Source: Botryosphaeria dothidea
Lineage: Eukaryota; Ascomycota; Dothideomycetes; Botryosphaeriales; Botryosphaeriaceae
DNA length: 64,000 nucleotides
Direction of reading: 5' to 3'
Assembly: GCA_011503125.2 (NCBI GenBank)
Contig: WWBZ02000002.1
Span: forward strand, 1,550,001 to 1,614,000
A model generated the notes under the pieces. That model did no database searches. It was not told the origin of the DNA and saw only the letters and a list, made by a program, of their open reading frames with translations. A program made the position numbers and the translations under genes. Each line of letters opens with the position of its first letter. Positions within the stretch are counted from its first letter, which is position 1. Below, one piece after another: positions 1-11,206 of the stretch.

Positions 1-1666
1 CGATAGCTTTCAGCTCGTGTGCGTGGCCAGCTTCGATGCCTCCGTCCAGCGGCAGACTTCCCCATTCGCCACTTGGCCAGGCAACTCTCATATGGGGGTC
101 TCGTGAGTCAACCATGATGCCGCCAGCCACGCCATAGACGCGGCGTACGATCACAGAGAAGATGGGGATCGAGGTGCTGTAGTAAGTTGTCGCCAGCGTG
201 ACACCGTGTCGCATAGTAGCCGTTCGCTCCGCAACCGTCCCGACCGCGTAGCCCGGTATGTCGACGAACTGCACGCAGGGAATGTTGAAAACATCAAGAA
301 ACTTGAGATGGCGTGTGATTTTCTGGGATCCAAGAGCGTCGAGAGCACCTGCATTGACTGCACGTCAACTGTCAGTCATTCAACCCATCTACCATCGGGA
401 CCAAGAGCACACAAACCTTCGCAGTTTAATGAGGTTATGCCAACCGGTCTCCCGCCTATTCGTGCAAGTCCAACAATAGCAGTTGTTCCCCACAGAGCCC
501 CTATTTCAAACCAGCTTCCCTTGTCGACCACTGTGGTAATTATCTTTCTCAGGTTGTACATTCTTTCTCTTTTCCGAGGTATGACTGACCGCAGCTCCGG
601 AGAAGTTCGATCAATCGGATCTTCATTGGGAAGCGTAGGTGGCATCTCTGTCCCAGAATTCGGCAAGTAGCTCAAAATGTTCCGCAGCTGCTCAAAACAG
701 TCGGTCTCGTTTGCTGCCAAGTTATCGATGGTGCCGTTCGAGCAATGCACAGCCGGCCCACCCAAATCTCTAAAGCTCAACCCCTCTTCAAATGTTGCGC
801 CTACTCACTCATCAGCAATGCACTGCACCCCGCGAAGCGCAGCAGAACTCACCAGCTACGACCTTCGGCCCAGCATTAAACAACGCCCCAACATCTCTCG
901 CCATGACCGAAAAGTGGCACGCCGTTACTCTCGCCGCGCCCAACCCAATCGCAGGCCCCAGCACGGCACCCAAATTCGGAATGCCCGCGTTCAACTGCTG
1001 CACCACCTCTCCAAACCCCTGCATCGGAGGGACATACGACCAGCCCTCCTTCCGGATACTCGTCACCGAGCCGCCGCCGCTCGACCCGTCCACCAGCTTC
1101 ACCATGGGCAGCCTCAGCGCCAGGGCCAGCTTCTCCATGTACACCGTCTTGGCCGCCAGCGCGCCGTCCGCATGGCCCGCCCGCAGCGAGAAGTCGTCCG
1201 CCGTGAACAGGATCTTCCGGCCGCGCAGCGCGCCGAAGCCCTGCACGTTGTTCGAGGGCGTGAAGGACGCCGGCGTCTCGCGCAGCGTGTTCTGCGGGTC
1301 CTGCTGCCAGGCGACCTCGCCGCTGGCGCTGCCGACCTCGCGGAAGGAGTCGCGGTCGAGCAGCTGGGCGACGCGCTCGCGCACCCAGAGCTTGCCCGAG
1401 GCTGTCTGGCGGGCGTAGCCGCGGTGCGAGGGGTCGGGCGTGTTGGCGAGGGTGTGCAGGGTGGAGAGGTGGGCGAGAATGTCGGCGTAGTCGGCAGGGA
1501 GGTCGTTGGCGGGCTTGTTGCGGCGGTGGCGGCGGCGGCTGCTGCTGCTACGAGGTTTCTTGTCGTTGGCGGCGTTGGGGGAGGAGAGGTGGTTGGAGAC
1601 TTGGGCGAGGCGCTCGGTGGCGGCGCCTTTTTGGCTGCTGCCGTCGTTGTCGTTGTTGTCAGCCAT
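1..1666 (-). CDS. Acyl-CoA carboxylase beta (carboxyltransferase) subunit, partial at window start
   Basis: Biotin-dependent carboxyltransferase that moves the carboxyl group from biotin to an acyl-CoA. The closest families are methylcrotonyl-CoA and propionyl-CoA carboxylase beta chains. Exons read 1666-853, 800-417 and 357-1 (runs off the window), with introns 801-852 and 358-416; about 518 residues are present. Seen: the N-terminal carboxyltransferase half with VKLVDGSSGGGSV and QGFGEVVQQLNAGIPNLG, then FRDLGGPAVHC after intron 1, and the C-terminal half with FVDIPGYAVGTVAE and RRVYGVAGGIMVDSRD. The start at 1666 has a good context (ACAATGG). An in-frame ATG at 1816 would add 50 residues. 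The N terminus (MADNNDNDGSSQKG) is acidic and polar, unlike a mitochondrial presequence. The gene is divergent from the alpha subunit at 1962, about 295 bases away, so the two probably share a promoter and act as one enzyme. Exact substrate unknown. Confidence 0.85.
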
Positions 1667-1961
1667 TGTGACTGGTCTCTGGTTCTCAATTGCTCCGAGG
1701 CGGAGCTGTGGGTGTTGAGGACTACATTGGAGGCGATTGAACGAGGTGGATTGAGAGGGGAGGAGGAGCTTGGGCGCGGTGGAGCTCGAGTTGCCTCGGT
1801 CCCTGGCCTTCCCCACGTTGACCTCTGCCGATCATCGACCTCACTCCTCGGCCAGACCAACACCTTCCAAAAATCACAAAAACATAGCCCGGCCATGTGT
1901 AGCTTTTCATGAACTCTTGCGTTCCACTTCAACACTGCACCATCCTACCTAATTACCCAAA
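1667..1961. promoter_or_regulatory. Divergent promoter between carboxylase beta and alpha genes
   Basis: This 295-base gap separates the two start codons of the divergent carboxylase genes. No clear TATA box was found. Coupled expression of the two subunits is inferred from arrangement only. Confidence 0.5.
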
Positions 1962-4182
1962 ATGGCAAGACCACCATCGAAGCCCATCAAGCGTCTTCTG
2001 GTCTGCAATCGGTGTGCATCTTCTCCGAGTTCCTCTGATCCTTGACTTGACATCTGATAAATGAGGCTTCAACTAGCGGCGAGATAGCCGCTCGCATCAT
2101 CTCCGCTGCGCGTGAGCTCGACATACCAACCTTCGCCGTCTACACCGCGGCCGACACCTCTCACGTGCGGAACGCCAACCATGCTATCGAGCTCCCCTCG
2201 CCAGCCTCGTACCTTGACATTCCACACTTTATCAAGCTGATCAAGGATCACGGCATAGACGCCGTGCACCCTGGCTATGGCTTCTTGTCAGAATCTGCCG
2301 AATTCGCGCAAAGAGCGTGGGAAGAGGCTGGAGCGGTTGTCATCGGTCCCGGATGGAAGATCCTCGAGCAGACTGGGGACAAGCTGAAGGCAAGAGGACT
2401 GGCTGAAGAATGTTTGTGCACCCAATTGGCCCGCTATTGATACCCGCGCTTCTCAGTTCCACCTGTGTCCTGTCGTGTTTGCAGTTGCATGGCTACGATT
2501 GGATCTCACTGACGACCACAGGCTCTGTCCCCGTGACCCCTGCGCTTCTCACACCAACCAATGATATTGACACCATCCGCTCCTTTGCGGACCGCATCGG
2601 ATATCCCGTCATGATCAAAGCCATTGACGGCGGCGGCGGACGGGGCATCCGGCTCGTCAGACGCGCCGAAGACCTCGCAAGCCTCGCTCAACGCGCCATA
2701 GAGGAATCACCCTCGCGGCAGGTCTTCGCCGAGAAGGCCGCCGTGGACGGCTTCCGACACGTCGAGGTGCAGATCGTAGGTGACGGGACCGGTAAAGGGG
2801 GGGTGCGGCACCTGTGGGAGAGGGAGTGCAGCATCCAGCGCCGGTACCAGAAGGTCGTCGAGCTGGCGCCAAGCACAATACAGGACAGAGATCTCGTTGG
2901 AGAAGTGATTGGGGCAGCGGTGAGAATGGCAGAGAAGATCAACTACTTCTCCCTCGGCACATTCGAATTCCTCGTCAACCCCACCACCCGGACCTTCTTC
3001 TTCCTCGAAGTGAACCCGCGCCTCCAAGTCGAACACACCATCACCGAATCCCTCCTCAGCAGCACCTTCCTCGACCTCGTCCAAACCCAACTCCTCCTCT
3101 CACAAGGCACGCCCCTGACCTCCATCCCCGGCATTCCCCAACACCAGCTAAACCCGCGCACCCCACCACCCCTCCACTCCATCCAACTCCGCCTCACCGC
3201 CGAAAACCCCGCCGCATCCTTCTCCCTCTCCCCCGGCCGCATCGCCTCCCTCCGCCTCCCGACCTCCAGCGGGCCCGGCATCCGCGTCGACACGCACGCC
3301 CCGCAAACCGTCACCACCGACTTCGACTCCCTCCTCGCCAAGCTCGTCGTCACCGCGCCCACCTGGCCCGCGTGCGTGCGCAGAGCGCGGCGCGCGCTGG
3401 CCGACGCCGAGGTCGTCGGCGTGGCGACGAACTTGGGCGTCCTGCGGGCCATCGCCGCGCACGCGGACTTCGAGGGCGGCCGGTGCGATACCGCGTGGTT
3501 CGAGCGGGAGGCGGAGGGCCTGGTCCGGGAGGGAGAAGCGATCGGGGGGGAGATTGGAGGCAGGGACACGGTCGGATTGGCCGCGGCCGGTACCGGGGAG
3601 ACGGCTGCGGAGGCCGGCTCGGGCGTCGGCAGCGCGACGACGATGCTGTTCAGGAAGGGCGATGCGTGGGCGGTGACGCTGGAGCCGCAGGGTCGGGAGG
3701 AGGGGAAGGGGAGTGCTGGTGCTGCTGCCGCCGGGGCGCCGACGCATCATCTTGAGCTCTCGCGCGTGCTGCGCAACGACTTCCCGTCTTCGCTGTCGGC
3801 GGAGATACTGTTCTCTCAGACGGCTGCTGGTGAGGATGGTAAGGCATCCTCTTCGACGCCGTACGTTTTGCACCTCGCGGCTACGACTGCGTCATCGAGC
3901 GCGGCGCTCTCGCAGCACAGGCGTGGGTCGCTGGACGATCCGACGCATGTGTGCATCCCGTTTGCGGGGAAAGTGGTCGAGATTCTGGTGGAAGAGGGGG
4001 ATGAGGTCAGAGAAGGGGATGTAGTGTGCGTTGTGCAACAGATGAAGATGGAATTAGAAGTCAGGAGTTCAAGAGCGGGCAGAGTGGCGTGGGCGTTTGA
4101 GGGCGATGAGGGAGAGGAGGTTGCGGAAGGAACTTTGGCCTGCATTCTGGAGCTCGAGGGGAAGGAGAAGGCAAGGCTGTGA
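1962..4182 (+). CDS. Acyl-CoA carboxylase alpha subunit (biotin carboxylase plus biotin carrier)
   Basis: ATP-dependent carboxylation of biotin carried on the same chain; pairs with the beta subunit encoded divergently. Exons 1962-2011, 2077-2411 and 2522-4182 give 681 residues. Seen: an N-terminal biotin carboxylase domain starting RLLVCNRGEIAARI, HPGYGFLSE, the ATP-grasp glycine loop GGGGRGIR near residues 165-170, RECSIQRRYQKVVE, and FFLEVNPRLQVEHTITE. A variable middle follows, then a biotinyl domain with QQMKMELEV, where Lys about 637 would carry biotin. Most relatives have AMKM, so the residue two before the lysine differs (Q for A). The domain begins at about residue 10, leaving no room for the mitochondrial presequence usual for methylcrotonyl-CoA carboxylase. 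A cytosolic or peroxisomal paralogue is therefore possible (inference). Substrate not determinable from sequence. Confidence 0.87.
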
Positions 4183-5220
4183 GTGGTGAGTTCTCTTCCG
4201 GGAATCATGGGCAAAAGCGTGCAAGATATGAGCCACTTGATGGGGGCTGAAGATCTATGGCGAGTTAATGATAGATTTGGCGTTACGCCAGACGGGCGCA
4301 GCTACTTGCAATTGCCGTACATAGTGCACTCTCTTAAGCAACATCGCTTCGGGATTCAGACACCATCCGTGGGACCAAAATGCTGTACTGCCACGCTGTT
4401 CAGTCAGGTGAGTTACAAATTGGAGAGTACAGGAAAGACGTGCTTCACGTTCACATGTTTCGCAGGCACCCGAAGCCAAGCCTCTTCTCTAAGAAATTGA
4501 ATGAATATCTTGCCCGCTCCTTCCTTTCTTGGGTACAGTTGCGGCCGTTTAAGTTTTGCGGCCTCCTTACTTCTTCGTTTCGCGCTCAGCACCACCCGAT
4601 CGTCCAAGATGCGACAATTGTTTCGCAGATCTAGACACAGCCTTTGTCATACCTACACACGTTTCATATTCAATGATATCATTCCAGAAGACCCATGCAC
4701 GTTCCCCCCGAATGAACTTCACTCGGCATATACCGCGGAGAAGCCCCTTGCTTCAACACCAGACTTCAGCTTCCTCGGTAAGGAAACAGAACATGCTTTC
4801 GCCGAGCTTTCCGAAAGCTTATCAACGTCCAAGTTACCAAGAAAAGAAAGCTTTAGCATCCAAGGTTTTCAGCTCCGGAATCATAGGGTGCACGTGTATC
4901 ACATGTGTTCAACCGCACCGCCGCGCTATCTTTGTGTCAAGGGATAAGGCTATCATCGCTACTCAAATTCTTGAGCTGGAGAGGCTGTGCTGCGATTGGT
5001 CACAAGGCATCCAAGCTGATTGCACAATCCTAACAGACTTCGCCGTTTTTCCATCAGCCTTACCCATGGAATTCTGGTCGAGGCCAACGAAATGCCACGC
5101 CCCTTTGCGCAATTTATACAGGCCCTCCCTGAAACCTAGCTGGCATCTCGACCGCATCATGACTTTCCCAAGTTCTTTAACCCCCGTGTCAGGTCAAACG
5201 TCTCGCTCAAGGGATTTCTC
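4183..5220. other. Intergenic, no supported gene
   Basis: About 1 kb between the carboxylase alpha gene and the membrane protein at 5221. Open frames at 4501-4947 and 4556-5224 overlap each other and show no family signature. I see nothing functional beyond presumed 3' and 5' flanks. Confidence 0.6.
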
Positions 5221-7542
5221 ATGAATATGAACGGGCTTACAGGCGGTTCCATGGTCCATCCTGTCCACATCGGAATATGGACCAACTGGTCTCGTGGTCC
5301 CGTACTCGGCGCGACACTCACCGTTGACCAGCAAACTGGGGGTCTTCTCATTGCGATCCTTGCTTTCTTCATCACATGGATCGGAACCAGCTTCTGGCGG
5401 ATTTGCTGTTTCATTTTCCACCAAGCGCACTCGACATCCAAACCTCGCGACGGCCTGTACCACCAACGTCAAGCTATTCTCCGTAATGCCGCCACCGCGG
5501 AGAGCGGATTGAGCAACCTACTCGAGACGGGATGGGCATGGCGGAGGAACTCGGCGCTTTCCATCTGCCGGACGCTCCCGCTGGCCTTCTTTGCTGCTCT
5601 TTGTGTTGCCTCCTTCGCGTTCGCCAGCGCTTTCTCTTCCAGGATATCGACAGCTGTCGGTAATGAAGTGCTTCTGTCCAGTCCTGACTGCGGATACACG
5701 GCCGCCGTCTTCAATGACCCGGAAACTCTTGCGGCGCAAACATTTGAGCCTTTCTTAAGTCAAAGTGCCATTTCTTATGCCAACTACGCGCAAGAATGCT
5801 ACTGCACGAACATTTCCACCATCCTTGAATGCACCCAGTTCATCAAGAGAAACCTTCCGGGGACGACACAGACGAATGCGGCCTGTCCTTTCGGTGGCGA
5901 TATTTGTCGTAGCGATTCGGAGAACCTGATTCTGGATACCGGCTTGCTGGATTCGCACTACGATTTCGGCCTTAACGCACCTCCGGACCAACGCTTCAAG
6001 TACCGAAGGCGGGTGCAGTGCGCGCCGATAAAAACTGAGGGCTACAGTGACCCATACACTGCAACGAGTGGCCGAAAGTACGTAAGATATAATTATGGCT
6101 ACCGAATCCCACAACACGACGGCCAAGACGACGGATACACTTATGCATACCGGAACGATTCACTGACCGAGCTACTTGAAACGAACATGACCAGTGCACA
6201 GGCAGACTATACTCTCAGGTGGGTATGCTCTGTGCAAAGAAAACGAGACATCCGTAACTGATATACTGCAACCAGCGGCGTCCACTCGGCCTCCATCGAC
6301 AGCTTCATCGCCACCAGCAAGTCAACCTTCGTCCCCATTCCGCAACTCCATATCCCCAACGCCGACATATCCGTCTTCTTCCTCTCCGGCAACCAGATCC
6401 TCTACACCGCCCCGACCAACGACAGCTGGTACCGCGGCGATCGCGCCGTTCGCCAAGTCGCCAGCCTGCTTCCTCCAAACCCCCTCGCACCTGGCCCCTA
6501 CTTCTCCGACGAAGCGGCATCCCCTCTCGCGTGTGCCGTGCAGGTTCAATATTGCGCATCCAGCCGCTCGGGGGTTGAGCACTGCTCGCAGCTGGGCTCG
6601 GCCGCGGACTCGCTGAGCAACATCACGAGCCAGTTGCAGGAGAGCACCGAGCAGCAGCAGCAGCAGCAGCTACGGCGATTTCAGTGGTTCGTGGCGAGCA
6701 CGGTCGACCGCGCGCTCGACATCCCGACGGCCGTGAGCCGGCTGGGAGTGTACCTACTAACGGCGCGGTACCGGCTGCAGAACGGGGTGCAAGGGCTGCT
6801 GCCGGCGGACCAGTGGCAGATGGATGTCATGCACTGGCACGCGACCACCATGGCGCATCTGCAGGGGACGTTTGTGGACACGGCGACGGGGCCGCCGAGT
6901 TCCGTTCTTCTGCCGTGGCTGGTGAGGCCTTCGAATCCGGTGGAGGAGGAGATGTGTCGGAGTCAAGTATGTTCTTTTTCTCTCCCATATACCGCCGAAC
7001 AGACCTCTAACCAAAAAAATCCAAACAGAAAATCCTCAGCACAACCCACACCTCCTTCGCTCTCTTCCCCCTCCTCCTGATCCTCTCCCTCGGCGTCCTC
7101 ATCATCCTCACCTCCATCCTCCTCGCCCCGCTCTGCACCGTCTACTCCCGCCGCCGCCTCGCCCACGCCTACAAGGAAGCCCTCACTGCCTCGCCCCATT
7201 CCCGCTCCCCATCCACATCCCCCTCCACCCCATCTCCCCACCCCAGCACAACCCCCGGAGCACCCCCGCCCACCATCCCCATCGACCCCACCACCTACGC
7301 CCGCCACGAATGGGTCACCCACTCCACGCCCCACCTGATCCGCCACGCCCACGAGCCACTCGGCCTCGGCACCTGGACGCGCGCGTCCCGCTCCGTCCCC
7401 GTGACCCGCCCCGGCGAAGCGCTCGCCGTGCTCGACCTCTCGAGCGGCGGCGACCCGCGGCACCCGCGGCTGAAGGCGCCGCCGGCCAACTTCATGAGCA
7501 TCATCTCGGGCACGACCGCGACGACGGCGGCCGAGGGCAACG

Positions 7543-7574
<32 letters not shown>

Positions 7575-8036
7575 AACGAGAAAAGGGCCGCTAGCAGGGG
7601 CCGCGCGTCGTCCAAGTTCCCGTCCGCCATCATCCAGTTCCGCGAGATGGCGAACGCGACGGCGAACAACAGGGGGTCGTCGGTGTCGACGATCGGGCTG
7701 GCGTCGTCGACGAAGACGCGAGGGTCGGACGACAGGAGGAGGGGCGACGAGGACGACGATGCGGCTACGACGAGGACGTCGGTGCTGCGGGATGAGGTGC
7801 TGCTGAGCCCGCTGCCGGATTATGACAACTGGCCGCTGCCGCCGAGCGGGCAGCTGACGCCGACGCTGACAAGAGGGGAGTCGGAGCAGCAGGGTGCGGG
7901 CAGGAGCACCTCGTCCGGGCACCTGTTGGAGCGGCCTGGGACGGCTGGTGGTGAGTCCGAAGGGGCCAAGGAGCTGCCGGAAGTGCGGCGGAAGAAGCCG
8001 GGTTCGGCGGTGGGTGGTGGGGTGGGCCAGTTTTAA
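5221..8036 (+). CDS. Large three-span membrane protein of an expanded fungal family, function unknown
   Basis: Exons 5221-6218, 6276-6966 and 7029-8036 give 898 residues. The N terminus (HIGIWTNWSRGPVLGATLT) is typical of a widespread, functionally unknown fungal membrane-protein family. Seen: a first hydrophobic segment (GGLLIAILAFFITWIG), a second (LPLAFFAALCVASFAFASAF), a long probably extracytoplasmic region with several cysteines (CYCTNIS, ILECTQF), a third span at the start of exon 3 (FALFPLLLILSLGVLIILT), and a long low-complexity C-terminal tail. The region before the last span carries a Gln run (7 Q, near 6652-6670), and the tail carries an Asp run (about 10 D, near 7546-7575). The tail is rich in Ser, Pro and Thr and looks disordered. 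Start at 5221, with another Met two codons later. No enzymatic motif is visible and I assign no function. Confidence 0.82.
6652..6670 (+). repeat. CAG repeat coding polyglutamine
   Basis: A run of CAG triplets inside exon 2 of the 5221-8036 membrane protein encodes seven consecutive glutamines. Such tracts commonly vary in length between strains. Confidence 0.85.
7543..7575 (+). repeat. GAC repeat coding polyaspartate
   Basis: A (GAC)n microsatellite in exon 3 of the 5221-8036 gene encodes about ten Asp residues in the predicted cytoplasmic tail. Confidence 0.85.
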
Positions 8037-8657
8037 GGAAGGCGTGTAGTATATTGAGGGTTGTCGCTTTCTTTCTTTGCTGGATTTTTTTTCTTTCGGT
8101 TTTGTGGATAAAGGTCTGGCTGTACTCAAGTGTTATAATTTTCCAACCTCTGTAGTAACAGATTTTCAGATTTTGAGCCCGTAACAATACAAGTGAACAA
8201 AATTAAGATGTCATCGAATGTTCTAGTTATGTCTATTCAAATATTTAATGATGAATTCCAATGGACACACCGCGAACTTGCAGGCAGAGCCATACAGATA
8301 GTGTATCTCTGTGATTCACTCCCTGTCAGCGCGACAAGCTTGTAGTACTAGAGAACTCGCTGTCAATTGCGTACGTACATCACCCACCGCGGTCCTCTCG
8401 ATAATTTTGACCACAAGTTGAGCGAGCACCAATCTATGATTCCTTAAACCCAAAATGATCCACTTCAGTCTCCTTTCCCAGTCGTAAAGAAAGAACCACC
8501 CCTCCCGGCCCGAGAGTTAATTGCCAGCCCCGCCGAGCCGCCCCGCCACGCCCCGCACACCGCCCCCAAGACTCCGCCCCCCTTTCAACCCTCGCAACAA
8601 CAAAAAAAGACCGCAACCAGCCTCGTGTTCAGTGCTACACGAGCAGCAAAAATACAA
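8037..8657. other. Intergenic, 3' flank of membrane protein gene
   Basis: A T-rich stretch directly after the stop probably serves as 3' untranslated and termination sequence. The rest up to the tRNA shows no coding signal; a C-rich patch lies at 8500-8590. Confidence 0.55.
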
Positions 8658-8745
8658 GCGCCAACCCGGGATCGAACCGGGGACCTCGGGATGATTGCTG
8701 AATGTATAACTGCAATCCTACGCTCTACCGCTGAGCTATTGACGC
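8658..8745 (-). tRNA. tRNA-Cys (anticodon GCA), with short intron
   Basis: On the minus strand an 88-base unit folds as a tRNA. The acceptor stem GCGTCAA pairs with TTGGCGC, the D arm is GCTC/GAGC, and the T arm is CCCGG-TTCGATC-CCGGG. The anticodon loop reads TTGCAG before an insertion after position 37. Removing 17 bases (TTATACATTCAGCAATC) leaves a 71-base tRNA with anticodon GCA. The anticodon stem then has three firm pairs, one G-U and one mismatch, which is the weak point. The insertion sits at the canonical eukaryotic tRNA intron site. A short variable loop excludes Leu and Ser. Confidence 0.8.
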
Positions 8746-9690
8746 TTTGATTCGCTGGTAGTTGAGGGGCGATGGCGTTGTAGCGGCTATGTACTATGAG
8801 CAAAAGTCGTCTCTGAGCTTCTTCAATACGTCCCAAAAAAACAGTGGATTGGTATGCCAAAGAATCGTGGAATGAGATGCATGTCTTCAATCTGCAGAGT
8901 GACTCAATCGAGGGGGTGGGACGTGGCAAGGAATGGCTTGGCGACGCTCACCATTGGTGATTAATTCTGTTGTAACGTCAGCAAAGTATCTTTTGTTGAA
9001 AACAGACATGGTATTGAAGATATTACAGAGATGATTCACAAACACCTCCTTGCGGGGCACTGCAATATTGCGAATTAATCCTGTAGACAAAGACATTAGC
9101 CATGCATCCATGGGACGGATTGTCGTTGCATCGTGGCAGCTGTTGTTTGGCGTCATTCTGCTGCAGTCAGCTCTTAGGTCCAAAGAACCTCACGCTCAGC
9201 TCCACCTCCGCACATCCAATCTCACAGATAATAATAAAGACGAGTGGTTTAAATCAAATATAAATGTTGTCTTTTCTGCCAGAGGGGAATAAAGTAACAC
9301 ACAGAATATGACCAAAGAGCTACCGAACAGATAGGGAACCAGAAAAAAATGAAACCCACTTCGTTACTACGCCAGCCGTGGAAACGCCATGCTATGCCAG
9401 GTGAAAGGGGTGTTGAATGAAGTAAAAATGAGGATTTTGGAATCTTGACGCAAAGCTCTCGCGAGAATGGTATACTTGCAAAGAACACCCGAGCTGACGA
9501 TGGGGGGCAGGCGCTTTATTTGGGGATGAAGCGGGGCCAGAAAAAGGGAATTCGTTAAAGGGTAAGCCGAACGCCCTGAGCCTTGAGACATCGAAAATGC
9601 AAGCCAAGATCGCACCACTCAGGGATGAGCTAATTTGACGCAGGGATGGCGTCAGAAACCAGATGTTGATGAGGACCGGGAATGTGAAGC
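8746..9690. other. Intergenic, no supported gene
   Basis: About 0.95 kb between tRNA-Cys and the 3' end of the SH3 protein gene. The short open frames here have no recognisable domain, and part is presumably 3' untranslated sequence of the minus-strand gene. Confidence 0.55.
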
Positions 9691-10096
9691 TTAAACCATT
9701 TCGACGTAGTTGCTGCAAGAAATGTTAGACATGGGTTCTTCTTTCAACATCAATACGCGGGTACTCACCTGGGGAAGATGCCCTCCCTACTACCGATTTT
9801 GCCTGTCCACCAATCCGTATCGTTCTCGGTCCTCTTCAGGACTGTAATAACCTCGCCCTTTTTGAAGCCCAAGTCACCTGGCTGGTCCGCCTCAAACGTG
9901 AACTTAGCGATCGCTTGATTTGCGGCAAGCGACTGCCGCTTTGCAGCACCAAACTGCGGCTTAGGGGCAGTGGGCCTTCCAGGTCCAGTCTTCGGCTTGT
10001 CGCTGTACGAGTAGTCGCCACTGAAGCCACGCGATCGCCTCTCCATATTGTCAAAGGTCTCGGTCGGATTGGCGCGAGTCGAGAATGAACGGTTGA

Positions 10097-10127
<31 letters not shown>

Positions 10128-11206
10128 ACCCTGGGCGGGCGTTCGGTCGTAGATGTCATCGGCCCAGGTACTGGCGCGAGAAGGACGGTCAAAGTCGTCA
10201 GCAACGGAACCGGTGCGGTTGGAGCGAACACCCTCGCCCATGGCAGAGCCACGGCGACCCTGCCAGACAACATCCTCATGCGACTCATCGTATACGGGCA
10301 TGTCGTTGTACATGGCATCGCTGGCCGTAGAGTTTCCGGCAACACCAGCAAAGACGCGCGAGTTCAAGACGCGCATCAGCGGATCCGCGGCAGGCGGAAC
10401 GGGAACATTGCCCTGCAGCAGCTCTCGTGCAGTGACTCTCCTGCCGTAAAGCTTCTCGTTGGCGTCGCGGCGCTCGATGATAGCGCTGCCCTCCAAACTA
10501 ACACCAGCGAACAAACCCTTGGTCTTAGAATAGGCAAACACGCCCGCGACGCTCTTCAAGCTCGCCGCGCCGGCAGCTTCGGCATTGCGACCAACCGGAC
10601 CAGCTGCGATCGAGACGTTGCCTCCCAGGGTCAGCGAGCCAGCCTGGGCAAACGTCCTGACAGCGGCGGCATCGTTGAGAATGAAGACGAAGTCAGTAAG
10701 TTCGAAACCTATCTGGCCGCCAAAGCCGCCGCCGACAGTGCCGATGGCAGAAGGAGCAGACCAGCCACCGTCGGGGAGGCGAGCAACGACTATGCCGGAG
10801 CCGAAACGACCGGAGCCGAGGAAGCCAGCCTTGAAGACGGTCAAGATAGCAAGACCCTGCGCGCAAACACCATGTCAGCTCATTGTGTGGTTATCTCGGC
10901 GGGACCGGCGGAAGTGGAGCGAAACGCGCGCGGGTTGTGCACCGAAGTACGCAGGCGCGTGGAGCAGACTCGAGACATACTTTAGCATTGGCGAGAATCT
11001 GCGGAGGGATGATTTTGTCCGGGCCAAAGGCTTGCCGCGGGTCGACGAAGGAGGCGAGGATTTTGCCCGTCTTCTTGATTTCGCCTGGTGGGAGGACATT
11101 TCAGTCAGCAACGTCATTGATCGCCAGGCAACGGGCCGGAGGCTGGAGGGGAGGGGCACTGACTGCCGACGGACGAGGGCAAAGGGTTGTGGATTCCGAG
11201 AGGCAT
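9691..11206 (-). CDS. YSC84: Ysc84/Lsb3-type SH3 protein (DUF500 lipid/actin-binding domain plus SH3)
   Basis: Actin-patch protein acting in endocytosis. The N-terminal SYLF (DUF500) domain binds lipid and actin, and the C-terminal SH3 domain binds proline-rich partners such as Las17/WASP. Exons 11206-11164, 11084-10981, 10856-9769 and 9712-9691 give 418 residues. Seen: MPLGIHNPLPSSVGSEIK, TGKILASFVDPRQAFGPDKIIP, LAILTVFKAGFLGSGRFGSG, then VGGGFGGQIGFELTDFVFIL and SVSLEG-like core (GLFAGVSLEGS). A Ser/Arg/Asp-rich linker with an alternating Gly-Asn repeat follows, and the SH3 domain runs from AIAKFTFEADQPGDLGF through WWTGKIGSREGIFPSNYVEMV at the very C terminus. The SH3 ending FPSNYVEMV only appears after splicing across 9713-9768, which supports the last small exon. 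Start at 11206 gives the family's usual beginning. Confidence 0.93.
10099..10129 (-). repeat. Hexanucleotide repeat coding Gly-Asn dipeptides
   Basis: A CCGTTG hexamer repeated about five times (plus strand) encodes alternating Gly and Asn in the linker of the Ysc84-type protein, between the SYLF and SH3 domains. Confidence 0.8.

Noticed and set aside
2943..3569. Minus-strand open frame of 208 codons inside the carboxylase alpha gene
   Set aside because: Shadow of a GC-rich coding exon; the plus strand encodes clear biotin carboxylase motifs over the same bases.
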